Part shown: positions 60,279-64,000 of the stretch, piece after piece
Layout: each line of letters begins with the position of its first letter
How positions within the stretch are numbered: position 1 is the first letter of the stretch
Notes under the pieces: model-generated
Databases searched by the model: none
What the model saw: the letters and a program-made list of their open reading frames with translations, nothing else
Told to the model about the DNA's origin: nothing
Position numbers and translations under genes: made by a program
Assembly: GCF_001941825.1 (NCBI RefSeq)
Contig: NZ_CP019038.1
Coordinates: forward strand, 6,572,001 to 6,636,000
Reading direction: 5' to 3'
From: Massilia putida
Lineage (GTDB): Bacteria; Pseudomonadota; Gammaproteobacteria; Burkholderiales; Burkholderiaceae_D
DNA: 64,000 nt

Positions 60279-60293
60279 GGGGCGAAACGCCCC
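60279..60293. terminator. Short GGGGCG hairpin between ATP-grasp and kinase genes
   Basis: GGGGCG/CGCCCC forms a 6-base stem with a 3-base loop in the 137-base gap before the ATP-grasp gene. No T-run follows on the minus strand, so termination of the kinase transcript is only possible, and the kinase and Anbu cluster may be one unit. Confidence 0.35.
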
Positions 60294-60356
60294 CTCGTGG
60301 TGCGGCGGCGGCTTGACCGTCGCCTTCGCGGGCAAGGGCCTCCTCGACCTGACGGG

Positions 60357-62150
60357 TCAGGCCACCGGCGGCGCATCCACGGGCGCGCTGGCCGGCGCCG
60401 CGATCTGGCGCGGCCGTTGCAGGCACAGGCGGAACACCGTGCCGGCGGGCGCCGGTTCGACGCCGATCGTGCCGCCGAGCCGCTCGACCCCTTTTTTCAC
60501 GATCGCGAGGCCGATGCCCGTGCCCTGGCCCGCGTCGCCGCCGTGCAGGCGTCCGAACACGTCGAACACGCGCTCGCGCTTGTCCTCGGGGATGCCGACG
60601 CCGTTGTCCGCGATGCGCACGTGGACCGCGTCGCCGTCCACGCGCCCGTCGATGCGGATGTGGGGCGCCACGCCAGGCGCCACGAACTTGAGCGCGTTGC
60701 CGATCAGGTTGTCGAAGACCTGCACGAGGACGGCTTCGTGCCCGAGCACGGCGGGCAGCGGCGACGCGCACTCGATCCGCGCACCGCTGGCGCCGATCTC
60801 CGTGTCCATGTCGCCCAGCGCGAGCTGCACGACGCGGTCCAGTTCGACGTTCTGCAGGCGCAGTTCGGTGCGCGACAGCTGGCTGTAGGCCAGCAGGTCG
60901 GTCACGCGCCGGTCCATGTGCCGGCTGACGGCAAGGATGCGGCGCACGGACCGGGTAGCCGTCTCGCTCAGCGCGCCGGCCTCGCCTGCCAGCAGCGCCG
61001 CCGCATCGCGTTGCAGGTCGCGCAGCGGCGAGCGCAGGTCGTGCGCGATCGTATGGGCGAAGGCGCGCAATTCCATATTGGCCTGGGCGAGTTGTTCCGT
61101 GCGATCCCGGATGCGGTCTTCGAGCAACTGGTTGGCGTCGCGGAGGTCGCGCTGCGCCCGTTTCAAGTCCGTCACGTCGAGCATGCTGATCACGGCGCCA
61201 TGGACCTGATCGTGGACGACGAGCGGCTGGCAGTTGAGCAGCCAGGTGCGCATCCGCTCCGGTTGTCCCGGGCCGCTGCCGGCGATCGGGACGGCGGCCA
61301 CGGCCCGCTTGTCGCGCAGCGCCGCCCGCAACGCCGCGGCCAGCGCGTCGTCGTCGGCGCTCGAGCGCGCGATGCGGAACACGGTCGTCAGCAACTGGCC
61401 CCGCGCGTGCGCCTCGTCGCAGCCCAGCAGCTGTTCCGCCACGCGGTTCATGAAGCGGACGTGGCCGGAGATGTCGACGGCGATCACGGCTTCGCCGAGG
61501 CTGCGCAGCGTGGTATCGAGATTCGCCCGTTCGGAGGCAAGGAAGGCGGCGTCGCGGCGCGCCATCGCGCGCACGAAGAACAGCAGGGCGACCGCCAGCA
61601 CGGACACGGTGCCGGCGGCCCCGATGGTCCGGGCGCGGTCGGCGGCGACGGTCGCGTCGCGCAGCGCGAGCAGGCGTTCTTCCTCGCGCTGCAACGCGGC
61701 GATCCGGGCCGCGATGGTCTGGCGCAGCGCCCGCTCGTCCTCCCGGCTGGGATACGGTGCCTTGCGCCCCAGGCCCGTGCGCAGGCTGCGGATGTACTCG
61801 TCGAGCACGGGGCGCAGGTCGTCCAGCGTCTTTTGCTGGACGGGATTGTCCGCGGTCAGCCGTGTCAGCAGCCGGACTTCTTCCGGCAGGGCCGTCAGCC
61901 GCGCCTGGAAATCGGCGTCGTCGCGGCGGTTGTAGTCCAGCCGCAGCGATTTTTGCAGCGCGTCGGCCTCGTTGATCAGGCTTTGGGCGCCCTGCACGTG
62001 CTGCAGCACTTCGCGCGTGTGATTGACCCAGCGCCACGACGCGGCCGTGCGCTGGATGCCGACGGCCAGCGTGGAAATGCCCACGAGCAGCACTAGAATG
62101 CTGATGGCCGCTGCAATATTGACGTACCGATGTGTTCTCTGAATGATCAT
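60357..62150 (-). CDS. Membrane histidine kinase with CHASE3-like, PAS and ATPase domains
   Basis: The 597-residue kinase has an N-terminal helix (about 10-32), a CHASE3-like periplasmic helical region (about 35-180), a second helix (about 185-205), a PAS domain (about 215-330), and a dimerisation domain with the phospho-acceptor His in AHTIAHDLRSPLRDLQ. The ATPase domain has DNLIGNALKF, IADNGVGIPEDKRERVF and GTGIGLAIVKKGVERLGG. The long sensor suggests an external or redox signal. I chose the ATG at 62150 because it starts the first helix. No response regulator is nearby. Confidence 0.92.
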   Translation of the reverse strand: MIIQRTHRYVNIAAAISILVLLVGISTLAVGIQRTAASWRWVNHTREVLQHVQGAQSLINEADALQKSLRLDYNRRDDADFQARLTALPEEVRLLTRLTADNPVQQKTLDDLRPVLDEYIRSLRTGLGRKAPYPSREDERALRQTIAARIAALQREEERLLALRDATVAADRARTIGAAGTVSVLAVALLFFVRAMARRDAAFLASERANLDTTLRSLGEAVIAVDISGHVRFMNRVAEQLLGCDEAHARGQLLTTVFRIARSSADDDALAAALRAALRDKRAVAAVPIAGSGPGQPERMRTWLLNCQPLVVHDQVHGAVISMLDVTDLKRAQRDLRDANQLLEDRIRDRTEQLAQANMELRAFAHTIAHDLRSPLRDLQRDAAALLAGEAGALSETATRSVRRILAVSRHMDRRVTDLLAYSQLSRTELRLQNVELDRVVQLALGDMDTEIGASGARIECASPLPAVLGHEAVLVQVFDNLIGNALKFVAPGVAPHIRIDGRVDGDAVHVRIADNGVGIPEDKRERVFDVFGRLHGGDAGQGTGIGLAIVKKGVERLGGTIGVEPAPAGTVFRLCLQRPRQIAAPASAPVDAPPVA

Positions 62151-62352
62151 AGAACGGTTCGTGCCCCGCGTTCGCCGGCTCATGCCCGCGGGCAATCGTG
62201 ACGTTGTTGGGCTTCCTTTGTATTCATTCTACCTGCATGGGAGGGCTTGCCAAAATACGGTCTCATCCCGTGCGGCGTGCCGGCACGCGCGCGCACTACA
62301 ATCGCGCACTACAATCGTATATAACCACCGAGGTAAACCACAGTTTCAAGCC

Positions 62353-63123
62353 ATGGGCACTTCAGTCATCAACAGGATGCCGATCCGGGATGCGCGGCTG
62401 GTCGACGCCGACCGGCGCAGTACCGGGGAGCAGTTGCGCCCAGACACCGTCCTGTGGCGCTATCTCGATGCGGCGAAGCTGTTCGATTTCTTCGAGAATT
62501 CCACGCTGTTCTTTTGCCGCGCCGACCACTTCAGCGACAAGTTCGAGGGCGCGTTCACGCCGTCGCTGCGCACGCAGATCAGCGACGCGCATGCCCGCGG
62601 CGAGATCGATTACGACTACGAACAGTTCAAGCGGCGGATGCGCGAGTCCGTGTTCATCAATTGCTGGCACCGCAACCAGGACGACAGCGCCGCCATGTGG
62701 GCGTTGTACGGCAAGTCCGAATGCGCCGTGGCGCTGACGTCGACCGTCGGCCAGCTGGCGGCCACCGTGGCCGACATCGCCGAGCACAAGATCTCGATCG
62801 CGCGCGTGGAATACGTCAAGCACTGGAGCGACCCGAAACTGGACGTGTCGCCCGACTACACGCGCATCTTCGCGTACAAGACCAAGGCCTACGAATACGA
62901 AAAGGAGGTGCGGGTGATCATCGACCGCACCCGCGACGCGCCCGCGCCCGGCCTGCGCCAGCCCGGCATCGTCGTGCCGATCGACGCCGGCCGGCTACTG
63001 CGCAGCATCGTGATCGCCCCCGACGCGCCGCCGTGGTTCGAGAACCTCGTGCGCCAGTCGGCGCAGCGCTACGGCATCCGCGCGCCGGTGCGGCGCTCGA
63101 GGCTGGCCACCGATCCGATCTGA
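62353..63123 (+). CDS. DUF2971 family protein
   Basis: The 256-residue protein resembles DUF2971, with LWRYLDAAKLFDFFENSTLFFCRADHFSDKFEG near the start, then INCWHRNQDDSAAMWALYGKSECAVALTS and FAYKTKAYEYEKEVRVII, the usual family blocks. These proteins are often scattered as single genes in bacteria, sometimes near defence or mobile genes; function is unknown. I chose the ATG at 62353, since the upstream frame has no family character. It is not in an operon with its neighbours. Confidence 0.82.
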   Translation: MGTSVINRMPIRDARLVDADRRSTGEQLRPDTVLWRYLDAAKLFDFFENSTLFFCRADHFSDKFEGAFTPSLRTQISDAHARGEIDYDYEQFKRRMRESVFINCWHRNQDDSAAMWALYGKSECAVALTSTVGQLAATVADIAEHKISIARVEYVKHWSDPKLDVSPDYTRIFAYKTKAYEYEKEVRVIIDRTRDAPAPGLRQPGIVVPIDAGRLLRSIVIAPDAPPWFENLVRQSAQRYGIRAPVRRSRLATDPI

Positions 63124-63250
63124 CGCCACGGCCGATTTGTCGCATCTGCGCCGAATCGCACCGATTTGCATTGCATTTCCCGTCTGCTGTATTTATTGTT
63201 TCCTTGCGGATACAATATTGCGTCCTCAAAATTTGCAGCAAGGAAACATC

Positions 63251-64000
63251 ATGGGCTTACAACGTCGCCTCGAGCAATTGCTGCTCTGGCAAAAATTCAC
63301 TATTTTGAGCGTCGTCGGTATCATCGTCGCCGCCATCCCGGCCACCCTGTACCTGAAAGACACCAGCGCGGCGCTCGATGCCCTGAGGCTCGAAGCCGCG
63401 GCGCGCACGCCGGTGGCCACGGTCCTCGCGACCATCCAGACGACGCAGCAGCATCGCGGGCTGGCGGCGCTGGTGGTCGGCGGCATTGCCGAGGCGATCC
63501 CCAAGCGGGAGGCGAAGCAGCGCGAGGTGGACGCCAACTACGCGGCCATGGCGGCCATCGTCGCCGACCTCCACGATCCGCGCATCGACCAGGCCTGGGC
63601 CGACGCTAAACGCGATTGGGAAACGCTGCGCGGGCGCGTCGCCGCGGGCACGATCACGGTGCCCGAGAGCTATGAGGGGCACACCGCCCTGGTGTCCAAG
63701 CTGCTGGACGTCGAGGACCAGGTGGCCGATCACTTTGGCCTGAACCTCGATCCGGACGTCGATTCCTACCAGCTGATCCAGGCCATCGATTACCAGTTGC
63801 CTTATCTGTCGGAGGAACTCGGCAAGATGCGCGCCAAGGGCGCCGGCCTGTTGGCCATGAAGAGCGTCACGCCGGAAGACCGGTTGGCGCTGTCCGCGAT
63901 CGTGGCGCGGGTCGCCGACCGCCTGCACCAGACCACGAGCCAGTTCGACAAGGCCGCGCGCGCCAATCCCGCGCTGACCGCGCCGCTGGAAGACCTGACG
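63251..64000 (+). CDS. N-terminal part of a methyl-accepting chemotaxis protein-like receptor, cut by window end
   Basis: The frame stays open to the last base, so only the first 250 residues are seen. It starts MGLQRRLEQLLLWQKFTIL with a membrane helix (about 17-36), followed by a helical periplasmic sensor (about 38-250) that includes QTTQQHRGLAALVVGG, a stretch seen in chemotaxis receptors of this type. The HAMP and signalling domains would lie beyond the window. A good ribosome site (CAAGGAAAC) precedes the ATG. The function in chemotaxis is inferred from the N-terminal pattern only. Confidence 0.75.
   Translation, partial: MGLQRRLEQLLLWQKFTILSVVGIIVAAIPATLYLKDTSAALDALRLEAAARTPVATVLATIQTTQQHRGLAALVVGGIAEAIPKREAKQREVDANYAAMAAIVADLHDPRIDQAWADAKRDWETLRGRVAAGTITVPESYEGHTALVSKLLDVEDQVADHFGLNLDPDVDSYQLIQAIDYQLPYLSEELGKMRAKGAGLLAMKSVTPEDRLALSAIVARVADRLHQTTSQFDKAARANPALTAPLEDLT

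Noticed and set aside
1..64000. CRISPR arrays, insertion sequences, tRNA, rRNA or phage genes
   Set aside because: I found no regular spacer-repeat pattern, transposase or integrase, cloverleaf or rRNA-like sequence in my reading; weak or divergent examples could be missed without a search.

Overview
The window is 64 kb of high-GC DNA with very dense coding, many ATGA/GTGA stop-start overlaps and long antisense shadow ORFs. Gene content suggests a betaproteobacterium of the Oxalobacteraceae, of the Massilia/Telluria/Duganella type. Supporting features are a Bordetella-type porin, two PEP-CTERM proteins, large TonB receptors paired with glycoside hydrolases, a betaproteobacterial Anbu peptidase cluster and a gallate pathway. 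This placement is inference from gene content; no rRNA, tRNA or other marker was seen. No CRISPR array, insertion sequence or phage gene was recognised.

Layout. (1) 1-4977, plus strand: the end of a respiratory cluster (probable alternative complex III ActF tail, small membrane-anchored protein, SCO copper chaperone, caa3-type oxidase CoxB-CoxA-CoxC-CoxD). The catalytic subunit carries the YSHP signature of A2-type oxidases. (2) 14389-5142, minus strand: a tightly packed seven-gene operon (SDR, thiamine-diphosphate enzyme, internally duplicated membrane protein, gluconate-dehydrogenase-subunit-3-like protein, GMC flavoenzyme, FMN alpha-hydroxyacid dehydrogenase, GH1-like hydrolase) followed by a DUF218 protein. 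Its joint function is not known to me and it is the best candidate for an undescribed system. (3) 15635-14754, minus: a PepA-like PEP-CTERM protein behind a consensus sigma-54 promoter. (4) 15846-21573: divergent GH2 and GH115 genes. (5) 21686-28168: an SDR-like protein without catalytic residues, a GGDEF/EAL protein with degenerate signatures, a LytS/LytT two-component pair and RNase Z. (6) 28271-35424: a gallate-degradation cluster. The downstream enzymes (tautomerase, hydratase, aldolase) are on the minus strand; a LysR regulator with two HTH domains, an aromatic-acid transporter with an apparent N-terminal frameshift and gallate dioxygenase are on the plus strand; a porin follows. (7) 36976-39890: a GH43 arabinanase and a small PEP-CTERM protein. 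(8) 39984-41219: a siderophore-interacting protein divergent from a MarR regulator. (9) 41231-55868: a plant-polysaccharide locus with Gfo/Idh/MocA oxidoreductase, ROK regulator, two large TonB receptors, GH31 and GH43. (10) 60219-56112, minus: the conserved Anbu, transglutaminase, alpha-E and ATP-grasp cluster. (11) 60357-64000: a CHASE3-type histidine kinase, a DUF2971 protein and a truncated chemotaxis receptor.

How it fits together. Regions 4, 7 and 9 look like a dispersed hemicellulose/pectin programme. GH115 would remove glucuronic acid from xylan, GH2, GH31 and GH43 would trim galactose, xylose and arabinose side chains, and the TonB receptors would import oligosaccharides. Related operator-like palindromes (TGGTAGCG-type and TGTTA-N5-TAACA) lie upstream of several of these genes. 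The gallate cluster would let the same organism use tannin- or lignin-derived aromatics from the same plant material.
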